Positions 23,054-31,043 of a stretch of 56,829 nucleotides of DNA are shown here, in pieces. The position numbers and the translations under genes were made by a program. This DNA comes from a virus. The stretch spans positions 1 through 56,829 of IMG/VR virus record IMGVR_UViG_3300032163_000017. One strand, written 5' to 3'. The notes beneath the pieces were generated by a model. That model was not told where the DNA came from, did not search any database, and worked only from the letters and a program-made list of their open reading frames with translations. Numbering within the stretch: the stretch's first letter is position 1; each line of letters starts with the position of its first letter.

Positions 23054-23217
23054 AATCTGAATCAGAAAGATTAGTGAAAGGAATAACCCTCTGCCCAAAA
23101 TGTTATGAGGTAGGAAAGCGTTCTCCTCTGATCTTCAACAGTGTTACAAAAATAATTTTCTGTCAGGAACGTAAACATGAGTGGATTCCAGAGGAGTGGT
23201 TGGCTGTCCATACATGA
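23050..23217 (+). CDS. Small Cys-containing protein
   Basis: 55 residues, start set by GGAGGTCAAACC. CPKCYEVG then CQERKHEW resembles a partial zinc ribbon with a His. Function unknown. Confidence 0.6.
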   Translation: MKSESERLVKGITLCPKCYEVGKRSPLIFNSVTKIIFCQERKHEWIPEEWLAVHT

Positions 23218-23234
23218 AAAAAGGAGGTGAAAGG

Positions 23235-23342
23235 GTGGAAGAAATAAAAAATCTTTTCTTTGGGGTGGTGGCAGGGGGGCTGATTATGTTTATGTGTGTG
23301 GTGGTTATAACAATAATCATCCAAACTTGGAGGGAGAGATGA
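23235..23342 (+). CDS. 35-residue membrane peptide
   Basis: GTG start after a perfect AAGGAGGTGAAAG (an ATG at 23214 is the alternative). One strong membrane span (VVAGGLIMFMCVVVITIII). ATGA overlap with the next gene. Function unknown. Confidence 0.6.
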   Translation: MEEIKNLFFGVVAGGLIMFMCVVVITIIIQTWRER

Positions 23343-23515
23343 TTAAACTTGAAGATATAACTGAGACTCGGATTGCTTTCTCAGCACCATCTTGTGAGGA
23401 TTACATCTACCTCACCCCAAAAGAGGTGATAGAATCAATTAAAGAATTGAGAAAGGGATTATCCTCCTGGCATGAATTTACAGGGAAATCGGTGGACGAT
23501 CCAGAGTGCCATTAA
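23339..23515 (+). CDS. Last rightward small protein, unknown
   Basis: 58 residues, TTGGAGGGAG before the ATG. Its TAA overlaps, tail to tail, the stop of the leftward gene at 23512. Not recognised. Confidence 0.6.
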   Translation: MIKLEDITETRIAFSAPSCEDYIYLTPKEVIESIKELRKGLSSWHEFTGKSVDDPECH

Positions 23516-23667
23516 CTCAACTTCCTCTTCCTGGGAATCATCCCATGCTTGACCCCTCTCAGCAAACGAACCTGCCCCTTAGCTTTCTTTAATGAGGTAT
23601 GTTTAGCATGAACTTTTCCAGGACTTGTCACCCTGTAACCATCAACTTTTCTGATTGTTTCGGGCAT
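23512..23667 (-). CDS. Small very basic protein, last late gene
   Basis: 51 residues (start set by AAAGGAGGTAGGAAG). Rich in Lys/Arg/His (HAKHTSLKKAKGQVRLLRG), fitting a nucleic-acid-binding or virion-packed peptide. End of the leftward array. Confidence 0.65.
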   Translation of the reverse strand: MPETIRKVDGYRVTSPGKVHAKHTSLKKAKGQVRLLRGVKHGMIPRKRKLS

Positions 23668-23671
23668 CTTC

Positions 23672-24421
23672 CTACCTCCTTTTAAGGGTTCCTTCTTTCT
23701 CCAGGAATCTAAATACATTCATAAAAGGGTTCTTAGAGGGTGCTCTCTCCAGAACATTAAAGATGAGTTCTTGCTCAGGGCCATAGCTAAATTTAGGGGT
23801 GTAAGGAACTTTTGCCTTTTCAGATATACTCTTTCCTAAATATTCAGCAATCCCTTCCCACATATTCCTTTGTTCTGTTGGGTAGAGTTTCTCAAGTGTC
23901 TTTCCTCTTCTTTGCAGCAATCTTTCAGTAATCTCATGCCCAAACTCATGACTCAATGCTCCAGGGAGAGTATATTCTACCCCAGAAGGAAGCTTCTCCC
24001 AAGGATATGTCCCAATCCGTCTCTCAGCAGCATTCCAATGACCAAGAATATTAGGAGCTGTTTTAAAAAGTGCAGGAGTTGCTCCAACATATAACTCTGA
24101 TACTGTTTGAAGAGCTCTCTTTGGGACTGCTTCAAGTAGTTTTAGTGCTTCTTGAACCTCTTGAAGTTTTGTTGGAGAGAGTCCTTTCATAAGATACTTA
24201 CTAATCTGCTGCTTTGCAAACGGGAGTGAGATAGCCAGCTTAGCTATCTTCCCTTGTGGGGTAGGGATGGGATCAACAAGAGGCTCAGTCACTCCTGGTT
24301 CCTCCCTCCCCCCAATCCCGTAAGGATGCTCCTCAGCCAATTTGGAGAGAAGCTCAATCGTTGTTGGAGGGCGATATCCCTCTGCCATCTTATCTCGTTT
24401 AGTGAATTTTCCTCCTGCCAT
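23672..24421 (-). CDS. HExxH zinc-metalloprotease-like virion-module protein
   Basis: 249 residues. LSHEFGHEITERL gives the HExxH zinc site with a third ligand candidate in MWEGIAEYLGK about 25 residues on, as in gluzincin-type enzymes. The N-terminal half is helical. It lies among the proteins likely carried inside the head, so it could act in capsid maturation or on the host after ejection; this is inference. AAAAGGAGAGGTAGGAAG sets the start. Confidence 0.7.
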   Translation of the reverse strand: MAGGKFTKRDKMAEGYRPPTTIELLSKLAEEHPYGIGGREEPGVTEPLVDPIPTPQGKIAKLAISLPFAKQQISKYLMKGLSPTKLQEVQEALKLLEAVPKRALQTVSELYVGATPALFKTAPNILGHWNAAERRIGTYPWEKLPSGVEYTLPGALSHEFGHEITERLLQRRGKTLEKLYPTEQRNMWEGIAEYLGKSISEKAKVPYTPKFSYGPEQELIFNVLERAPSKNPFMNVFRFLEKEGTLKRR

Positions 24422-24425
24422 CTTC

Positions 24426-24803
24426 CTACCTCTCCTTTTTAAATACATCAGGCCAGAAATAAATTGGTGCTCTTGTCCTCATGTAGGTATCAAAAAGATC
24501 GAAAACTTTTTTGTGTAGATGTGGAGAAAGAGATTTTAAAAACATTGCCTCTTCCATTGGAAATTTTCTTGTCCCACCAAGTTCTTCTGCAATATCTTCA
24601 TACCGCATCTCTTCTGGAAGGTCAAGCCAATTTGTTGGTTTTACACCAGTACGAAGAGCTGTCTCGTAATCATAATCATCAGAGGGGAAAACTCCATATC
24701 TCTCCATAAAAGAAAGAACTTCTCCTGGTAAAACTTGAGGGACTTTTGGGATGTTAGAGGCAATCTCTGATAATGAATCAAAAGTTGATTTCTTTTTTGC
24801 CAT
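24426..24803 (-). CDS. Late protein, unknown
   Basis: 125 residues, GAGGTGATAAG before the ATG. Helical with several Pro and acidic patches. It sits between two virion-module genes. Not recognised. Confidence 0.65.
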   Translation of the reverse strand: MAKKKSTFDSLSEIASNIPKVPQVLPGEVLSFMERYGVFPSDDYDYETALRTGVKPTNWLDLPEEMRYEDIAEELGGTRKFPMEEAMFLKSLSPHLHKKVFDLFDTYMRTRAPIYFWPDVFKKER

Positions 24804-24807
24804 CTTA

Positions 24808-25164
24808 TCACCTCATCTCTCTTCCAGTGATCTCTTTAATCCAATCAAAAGCTGTCTTTTTCTGCTCAGGAGTAACCTTAGTTTTTGGTCTGGTAAATCG
24901 TTCAGCAAGATTATATGCCATTGGGCTCTGTTGATAAGCTTGCTTACCAGTATAGCTCCCAAGAGCATTTCCAAGATTTTGCCAAATGGAGGGGGACTCT
25001 CCACTTATAGTACCAGTAGCAGGGCTTTTGACTTTTGCTCCTATCTCTAACATCTTCTCCTTTAAAGGAGCAAAGAGTCCTCCAAGATTAGAAGCTCCTG
25101 TCTGGCCACCAAACCCTGCCCCAAACCCTGACGCAATTTGTCCAAGAACACTGAAGATGCTCAT
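24808..25164 (-). CDS. Gly/Ala-rich late protein, likely virion internal
   Basis: 118 residues, start at MSIFSVLG set by AGGAGATAAAAAG. The Gly/Ala-rich start (GQIASGFGAGFGG) and a helical C-terminus mirror the 118-residue protein at 38770-39126 (ending around LTPEEEERKKKL here as VTPEQKKTAFDW), suggesting related roles. Confidence 0.6.
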   Translation of the reverse strand: MSIFSVLGQIASGFGAGFGGQTGASNLGGLFAPLKEKMLEIGAKVKSPATGTISGESPSIWQNLGNALGSYTGKQAYQQSPMAYNLAERFTRPKTKVTPEQKKTAFDWIKEITGREMR

Positions 25165-25168
25165 CTTT

Positions 25169-27370
25169 TTATCTCCTATATTTAAATGGAGTAATCTCCC
25201 TGATTGGGGGAGGAGTAGAAGGAGCAACCTCTAACGCTCTAACCTGTGGCTCAAACCCTTTCAGCTTTGTTGCTCTTGCTTTAGCCTGTCTCCTCTCCTC
25301 TGTTGTTATATTAATCCCTTGCTTAATTGCTCTCTGGAAGAATTGCTCAGCAAGATCATTCCTCCCTCCAGCAATTGCATTAGCAGCAAGCTCGATGAAG
25401 CGTCTCCTTCTTGCCTCAAGAGATGGGCCAAGGAACATCGTTTCTGCTATCCCTCTCTCTCCAAGCACTCTTCCTCTGGGCTGAGTCTTGGTGGGTTCAC
25501 TTACAACCTCTCCCTCTCCCTTCACTCGTCTTATCAGTCTTGTAAGTGGTGGAGCAATTCCTCCAAAGAATTGTTGGAGGGTGGTATCAATCTCCTCTGG
25601 TTTCTGCTGCAACCTAACCAAAGCTTGAATGATTGGGCCAGCAGTGGGGCCAAAGATTTGACTCACATCAGAAGGGATGTTAAATGGCTCGAGAGAGGCT
25701 CCAAAGTTAACAGGAGGGGAGATTCCCAGCACCTCTGTACCAGCTTCGATTGGGTTAAAGTCACCAATATCAACTCCAGCATTTCTCAGCAATCCCTTCC
25801 TTGTTGCATCCCAAAGGTTGAAAGGGACTGCAGATGAACCTGCAAGCACCATCAGCGATCCCATCGCTCTTCCCAGTTGAGGCCACTGTTTGTTCCTGAT
25901 AAGCTGAGCGAGAAAGTTGACATAGTTAGCTGTAAAGGTACGGAATTGAAAGATCAACCTCCCTGTTGGTGACTTACTCATAATCAAAGGCATTGCTTCT
26001 TTATGATAGAGAAATTGGGTACGGTTGACAAGGTTGATGGCATGATCAACCATCTTCTCCCCACTTAATCCCATCTCTGCTGCTTGCCTCTTTCCAGCAG
26101 CATAACTTACCACCCTATTTAACTCCTCTGAGATTTTTGCTGGCCAGCTTATCCCTCTCTCAAACTTTGACAGCTTTGGAGTTCTCCCAAGAGCTTCAAC
26201 CAATCCTTTCCTTAGAGAGGCTTCAAAGATAACTCCAACATCTTTAGCCTCTTTCCAGATTTGAGGGTGCATCAAGGCATCACGATATCCCATCAAAAGG
26301 TTTTTCCCTCCGACCATTGGGTAGGTGGTAAGGAGAGGTTGAGTGGCATTAACAAAAGGAAAGCGGAACCATGACAATCCAATCTTTGCAAGATATTGAA
26401 AGCGGGTGGCATAATCTACCCCTTTAGCCACACTGCTGTAACCAGTTTCAGCATTGGGAAAGAGACGGGCTACACTTTCATTGAGGAAGATCCTCCTTGC
26501 TCCAGCAAGAGCCCCACGCTGAGCAGTGACATAATCAAACGCATACTGGCGGAGAGCAGCGTTGGGTTCACTTTCAACCAGTTTCTTTGCAATGGGCATA
26601 TAGCGATCAAGGAAAACCTTCCTCATCGCTCCATCGATGTACTCATCCATAACATCTTTATAATTCATCTTATAATTCCACAGTTTCTGAGCATGACGAG
26701 CTTCATCCAGTGGCCCAAACCTGCCTCCTTCTGGGAGAACTTTATAGCGGAGAGCATTAAGGGAGTCATCAACATGAGAGGCACGTTGAAGCTCTCTGGC
26801 AAGCTGAGCCTTCTGTGCTTCATAGCCTTCTCTGAGGGAAATGGTTGAGGGGTCAGTTGGAAGTTCTCCAAGAATCTTCTCCACCTTTTTAAGTTCATCC
26901 ATCTTCCTATTCTTTAAAGCTTTCACAGGGAAATGGGTGAAGTGACCAGCGATGTAACCGATTTCTGGATCGGCCTTCTTTGCAATCTGCCAGATGGGAT
27001 CTTCCACCTCTCTAAGGTGCTCAACCACCGCTGACTGAATATTACGAGGATACTGGGCAAGCTCAGCAGGATTGGGAGGACGTTTGTTATAGTAGGGGAA
27101 CTCAAGGAGTTTAAGGAAGCTGTTAACCTGTTCCTCATCCTCCAATCCATATTTCTTGATGATGTCAGCTGTCTTTAATTTAAAGTTTTCCCCAACCACT
27201 CTTGCCATCCGTTGCTCTTTCACCGTGAAATTGTAGAGCTGTTTCAAGCGAGGGGATTGGGAGAGAAGCTGTTCTGGATGGAGGAGGGAAGGAACAGCCA
27301 TCTCAATAGCACCACCAATCCTTCCAGCAAACTTAAAGGGGAATTTGATTGCTTCAGTGATCAATGCCAT
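25169..27370 (-). CDS. Large helical protein, probable internal/ejection protein
   Basis: 733 residues, largely helical with several amphipathic or membrane-active stretches (YLAKIGLSWFRFPFVNA, GSLMVLAGSSAVPFNLW). RTFTANYVNFLAQL and SPTGRLIFQF recur in very large phage virion proteins I know from podoviruses. Position downstream of tail genes and size suggest it is ejected with DNA to form a conduit through the envelope; unproven. TAAGGAAAGAAAG upstream. Confidence 0.55.
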   Translation of the reverse strand: MALITEAIKFPFKFAGRIGGAIEMAVPSLLHPEQLLSQSPRLKQLYNFTVKEQRMARVVGENFKLKTADIIKKYGLEDEEQVNSFLKLLEFPYYNKRPPNPAELAQYPRNIQSAVVEHLREVEDPIWQIAKKADPEIGYIAGHFTHFPVKALKNRKMDELKKVEKILGELPTDPSTISLREGYEAQKAQLARELQRASHVDDSLNALRYKVLPEGGRFGPLDEARHAQKLWNYKMNYKDVMDEYIDGAMRKVFLDRYMPIAKKLVESEPNAALRQYAFDYVTAQRGALAGARRIFLNESVARLFPNAETGYSSVAKGVDYATRFQYLAKIGLSWFRFPFVNATQPLLTTYPMVGGKNLLMGYRDALMHPQIWKEAKDVGVIFEASLRKGLVEALGRTPKLSKFERGISWPAKISEELNRVVSYAAGKRQAAEMGLSGEKMVDHAINLVNRTQFLYHKEAMPLIMSKSPTGRLIFQFRTFTANYVNFLAQLIRNKQWPQLGRAMGSLMVLAGSSAVPFNLWDATRKGLLRNAGVDIGDFNPIEAGTEVLGISPPVNFGASLEPFNIPSDVSQIFGPTAGPIIQALVRLQQKPEEIDTTLQQFFGGIAPPLTRLIRRVKGEGEVVSEPTKTQPRGRVLGERGIAETMFLGPSLEARRRRFIELAANAIAGGRNDLAEQFFQRAIKQGINITTEERRQAKARATKLKGFEPQVRALEVAPSTPPPIREITPFKYRR

Positions 27371-27380
27371 CTTTCTTTCC

Positions 27381-28385
27381 TTATAAAGTGGGTGTTTCCA
27401 TCATCTTTTGAAGGTAATTAGCCCAATCCCCAGGTTGACTTGCTTCTTCAACTACTGTTTTAGCTGCTCCACCTACCTCTTCACCATCTGCTACACCTGC
27501 TTGGGCAGCTTTCTTTCCACCTTTCAACACCTTCCTACTCCAAGAAGGCATCTCAGCCCAGCTTACCAATGATCTTATCCTATTCGTGTTTCCTTCTCTG
27601 AGTATCTTTACTGCTTGAGCTCCTTGCTCTGGACCAACATTGACGATTGTTTCAGCCACTCGTTGAAGCTGATCTTTTGGGATATACTGTTGACCCATTT
27701 GCATAATTTGACTGTAAAGTTGTCTGTTTGGTTGATCCCAGGTTGCCCAGGAGCGTGGAATCTCCCCTACCCATTGCTCCAATCCTGGTTTCATAAAGAT
27801 TTTTCCAATCTTCTCAGCTGCCTTCCTTCCCAGAGGAAGCATCTTAACACCAGGTGGAGCTGCTCTCGCTGCCATCCTTGTAGCTGCTAACTCTCCCAAC
27901 CCTGTATACATAAGGGGATCAGTTACCATTCTTGTCACCCCTCCTCCAGGAAGCTCTGTTTCCTCTCTTTGTGACCCCATCCACTCTCCTGTTTTCTGGA
28001 AAGGTTCTTTTAATGCTGCTAAGATTCCTCCAAAGGTAGCAGGATAACGCTTTCCTTTAAGGATGGGATCGAGAAGGTTGGCAACAATTTGCTGAGGGGT
28101 CTCCAGCACCTTCATTGGTGTCCCCACCGCTGTTGCCCCTGCTGCATACAAAGAGGGATGTCTCTCCTTCCAAGAAGGTTGATAGGGACGGGCAAACTCT
28201 GGAGCATCAGCAAAAGCTTCATCCTCTAAGCTCTTTCTAAAAGCAGGATCTCTCACCTTATTACTTGCAGTCACCAAACGTGCAACCCACTCGTTTCTGA
28301 TCTCATTCTGCTCTGGGAGGGTAAGAGTGTTCCAATCTTCTCCAAGAACTCTTTTTACATCCTCAAAAGTTCGTTGAATGGCCAT
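27381..28385 (-). CDS. Late helical protein, possible ejection protein
   Basis: 334 residues, AAAGGAGAATAAAG before the ATG. It begins with a charged helix (TFEDVKRVLGEDWNTL) and is rich in Ala/Lys. Middle segment LEQWVGEIPRSWA is Trp-bearing. Same module as the 733-residue protein. Not recognised. Confidence 0.55.
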   Translation of the reverse strand: MAIQRTFEDVKRVLGEDWNTLTLPEQNEIRNEWVARLVTASNKVRDPAFRKSLEDEAFADAPEFARPYQPSWKERHPSLYAAGATAVGTPMKVLETPQQIVANLLDPILKGKRYPATFGGILAALKEPFQKTGEWMGSQREETELPGGGVTRMVTDPLMYTGLGELAATRMAARAAPPGVKMLPLGRKAAEKIGKIFMKPGLEQWVGEIPRSWATWDQPNRQLYSQIMQMGQQYIPKDQLQRVAETIVNVGPEQGAQAVKILREGNTNRIRSLVSWAEMPSWSRKVLKGGKKAAQAGVADGEEVGGAAKTVVEEASQPGDWANYLQKMMETPTL

Positions 28386-28397
28386 CTTTATTCTCCT

Positions 28398-29627
28398 TTA
28401 TTTCCATCCCAGTTTCTTTTTTGCATTATTCACTGGAGTCTCTTTCTCACTTCTGGGTTGTGGGAGGGGAGTTACTCCTGGAGCACCTTCACCTTCCACT
28501 CCTTTTTTCCTCTCTCCTCCGCCCTTCTCCATATCTAAGATTCGCTCATAGAACATCATCCCTTCTGATTTTAACCAATCATCAAAACTGAGTTTGGGTT
28601 CAGAGAAACGAGTGGGGAGGTAGTTTGGGTCAAGTTTAGCAAATCCCATCTCCATCATGTTGTGACTACGTTCTGCAGAGGAGATGTTTCTTGAGTAAAG
28701 GGAGTAAGCTGTTAAAGCATCCCTGTAAACTTGCTGAGGAGTCTTCCCTCTTGCTGCTAATTTCTTCCATTGATCTTGCAGCCCCAACCTCTTTTCTTGA
28801 AAGCTCTGATACCAGTCTTGTTGCTGAGATAACCTTTTCTCCCTTCCAGTGAGAAGTTTCATCCTCTCTTCCCGCTCAGCTTTCCTTCCTTTTGATTCCT
28901 CAGTCAAAGCCTCTCTTTGAAGTCCTCTTGATTTAGCCTCCTCAACATGTTCTTGATACCTTCTTCTGATGTTTACTGGAAGAGCAGCTATTGCTTGCTC
29001 ATCAGTCGCTTGAGGATTAGCCTGTTTATAGGTATCAATCATCCTTTCAGCTCTCTCGATTGTCTCCCAAAGCATCTCCTCTTTTGTTGGTTTGATTTTT
29101 GTCATCAGAGCAGTCTTTTGAGTTTTCAGCCAAGTTTGCTGATCCTCTGGAGACTCAGGGTATAGCTTCTTTGCTTGAGTCTCTAACTCAGTCTCATGTT
29201 CGGGTTGGAGGAGAGGGGAGGGGGCAAAGGTGAAAGGGCCAGTTTGAGGAAGGTTTATTCCTGCTGGTCTCTCACTTCTCCGCCCAAAAGGAGATTTTAC
29301 TTTTGTTGCTCCTTCAAGTTCAATTCCTCCTTCAGGGAGAGGAAGGATGGTCTCAGGCTTGGCTCCAAACAGTCTCCTGAAGGTGGGTGGTTGATACACC
29401 CCATATCCAGGAAAGATTACCTGAGAGTATAATTTCTCCCTTTCCTCTTTTGGCATCTGAGAGAGGGCAGGATATGAGCGAGTAATTGCTTCAAGCATAA
29501 GCTGTTGCTGAGCTTGCTTTCTACTCTCTTTTGGCATGACTGCTTCAATGATATCCTTTGCAAGAGCAGCACTGAGGTCAGGGTGACCAATCTCAAAATT
29601 GAAGGATTGTGATCTTCTTCTCACCAT
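28398..29627 (-). CDS. Late charged coiled-coil protein
   Basis: 409 residues rich in Glu/Lys/Gln/Arg, with long helix 200-290 (around KAEREERMKLLTGREKRLSQ) and a Pro-rich 100-150. Composition resembles internal virion or scaffolding-type proteins. It overlaps the end of the gene upstream by 7 bp. Function unknown. Confidence 0.6.
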   Translation of the reverse strand: MVRRRSQSFNFEIGHPDLSAALAKDIIEAVMPKESRKQAQQQLMLEAITRSYPALSQMPKEEREKLYSQVIFPGYGVYQPPTFRRLFGAKPETILPLPEGGIELEGATKVKSPFGRRSERPAGINLPQTGPFTFAPSPLLQPEHETELETQAKKLYPESPEDQQTWLKTQKTALMTKIKPTKEEMLWETIERAERMIDTYKQANPQATDEQAIAALPVNIRRRYQEHVEEAKSRGLQREALTEESKGRKAEREERMKLLTGREKRLSQQQDWYQSFQEKRLGLQDQWKKLAARGKTPQQVYRDALTAYSLYSRNISSAERSHNMMEMGFAKLDPNYLPTRFSEPKLSFDDWLKSEGMMFYERILDMEKGGGERKKGVEGEGAPGVTPLPQPRSEKETPVNNAKKKLGWK

Positions 29628-30382
29628 TTTATCTTACCTCCCAGCATCCAATATCGCTGCCATTCTCTTAATCCATACAGATTTCCTAAAAGAGCATATA
29701 ACCCTACCCAGATTCTTGTCAAAGGATAAAGGAGAGTTTTAAGGAAAAGTTTATCCTCATAGAAGGCTTTAGCGTAAAGCTCCATTGGATGAACCATCAC
29801 CCATTTAATCATAGTCTTAAAAAGAGGTGATTTTGCCATCAAAGGGACAAAGAGCAAAGCAAGTCTTTTATATCCCTGAGCTACCATTGAGTCAATATCA
29901 TAGTGAGAGTCTTTGTATCTTCTTACATACTCGAGAAGTTCTCCTCTTGACCCTGCAGCAAGAAAGTTATAACAACAGACTCCTCCCTGAGCTGCTTCAC
30001 TTGACTCCTTCCCAACCTGCCCCACCGCTGGAGCTTGCATGGAGTAGGCGGTAAGGAACTCAGCTGCTTTCTGCCACATCTCTTGAGGAACTTTTGCCAT
30101 TGTCAAGACTGCTCCCTCTCCCGCTTTAGCCACCGCTTGTTGACGAGCAGGGGTTGACATTCCTCTCGTTTCAGAGATTCTTCTTCTCTCTTGGGCAGCT
30201 TCTCTCATCCCTGCCTCTCCAATGATTGTACTCATTGCTTGAGCTTCTGGAGAAGACATATCGCCAGCGAAGATACTTTGAAAACTCTTGACCATTTGGG
30301 GAGCTAACTTTGTCTGACCAGGAAGATACTTAAAAACTGGAGCTTGGGTTGATTCTGATTTTGATCCACCACCTGATACCAT
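29621..30382 (-). CDS. Late protein with CFIATA-like C-terminal domain
   Basis: 253 residues from ATG 30382 (GGAGGTGACTAAG ahead). First 130 residues helical and Ala/Gln-rich. Then CCYNFLAAGSRGELLEYVRR leads into YKRLALLFVPLMAKSPLFKT and further hydrophobic helices, a layout like the CFIATAAYG-type domain found at the ends of many bacterial and phage proteins. May insert into membrane; virion role suspected. Confidence 0.55.
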   Translation of the reverse strand: MVSGGGSKSESTQAPVFKYLPGQTKLAPQMVKSFQSIFAGDMSSPEAQAMSTIIGEAGMREAAQERRRISETRGMSTPARQQAVAKAGEGAVLTMAKVPQEMWQKAAEFLTAYSMQAPAVGQVGKESSEAAQGGVCCYNFLAAGSRGELLEYVRRYKDSHYDIDSMVAQGYKRLALLFVPLMAKSPLFKTMIKWVMVHPMELYAKAFYEDKLFLKTLLYPLTRIWVGLYALLGNLYGLREWQRYWMLGGKIKW

Positions 30383-30387
30383 CTTAG

Positions 30388-30636
30388 TCACCTCCATATT
30401 TTGTTGATGATTGCATACATTGGTTTGGTTATACGTTTCTTGTCAGGATGAGTATGTAGATAAAAACGCATCTCTTTATCCAACTCATTCCCCTCAAACA
30501 CTTTTTCAAATCCCAAAAAAGGACATTGCTTATTTCTCAGTTTCTCTACAACCTCTTCTTTTGTGGTGAGAGATTTAATAAGATTGAGATGAAGTTCAAA
30601 AATTTCTAAAAATCTCTCATCTTCTTTTGTTATCAT
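30388..30636 (-). CDS. Small late protein, unknown
   Basis: 82 residues, ATGA overlap with the upstream gene, GGAGAAAGATTT ahead. Helical N-terminus with FLEIFELHLNLIKSL. Not recognised. Confidence 0.6.
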   Translation of the reverse strand: MITKEDERFLEIFELHLNLIKSLTTKEEVVEKLRNKQCPFLGFEKVFEGNELDKEMRFYLHTHPDKKRITKPMYAIINKIWR

Positions 30637-31034
30637 AAATCTTTCTCCAAGAGATATCTTTTCAACTTATACCCATACTTCTCTGCAGCTCGTGGAAGAT
30701 GCTGAAACAGAGCATATACCTTTTTAACTCCCAGAGAGCGGAGATGCTCTTCAAAAAAGTCTCCAATGATGGGAGTAAGAATGGGATCTTCTGAATACAT
30801 CTGTGACATCATAAACTCTCCTGTATCCATCTTAAACCCATTAAGGTAAGCGACAAGAGGAAAGTCTTTCTCATCATCCTTTCCAACAATGGTGATAACC
30901 TTTCCTCCCATGAGAGAGACAGAAACCTCATTCACATGAACATGGAAGGGGGTGTCAGTGGTCTCGGCAAACTTTTTGATTAGCATAAGCAATCCTGGAA
31001 AATCTTCTTGTTTGAGAAAATCAACTGTTTTCAT
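30633..31034 (-). CDS. GNAT-like late protein (T7 gp13-like?)
   Basis: 133 residues with the strand-helix order of a GNAT fold: FPLVAYLNGFKM as a strand, then FFEEHLRSLGVKKVYALF and AEKYGYKLKRYLLEK at the end, where GNATs carry the YEKLGF motif. T7-type podoviruses have a GNAT-like internal virion protein (gp13) at a comparable place. Enzyme activity is uncertain, as the acetyl-CoA loop is not obvious. Confidence 0.5.
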   Translation of the reverse strand: MKTVDFLKQEDFPGLLMLIKKFAETTDTPFHVHVNEVSVSLMGGKVITIVGKDDEKDFPLVAYLNGFKMDTGEFMMSQMYSEDPILTPIIGDFFEEHLRSLGVKKVYALFQHLPRAAEKYGYKLKRYLLEKDL

Positions 31035-31043
31035 TATACTCTC

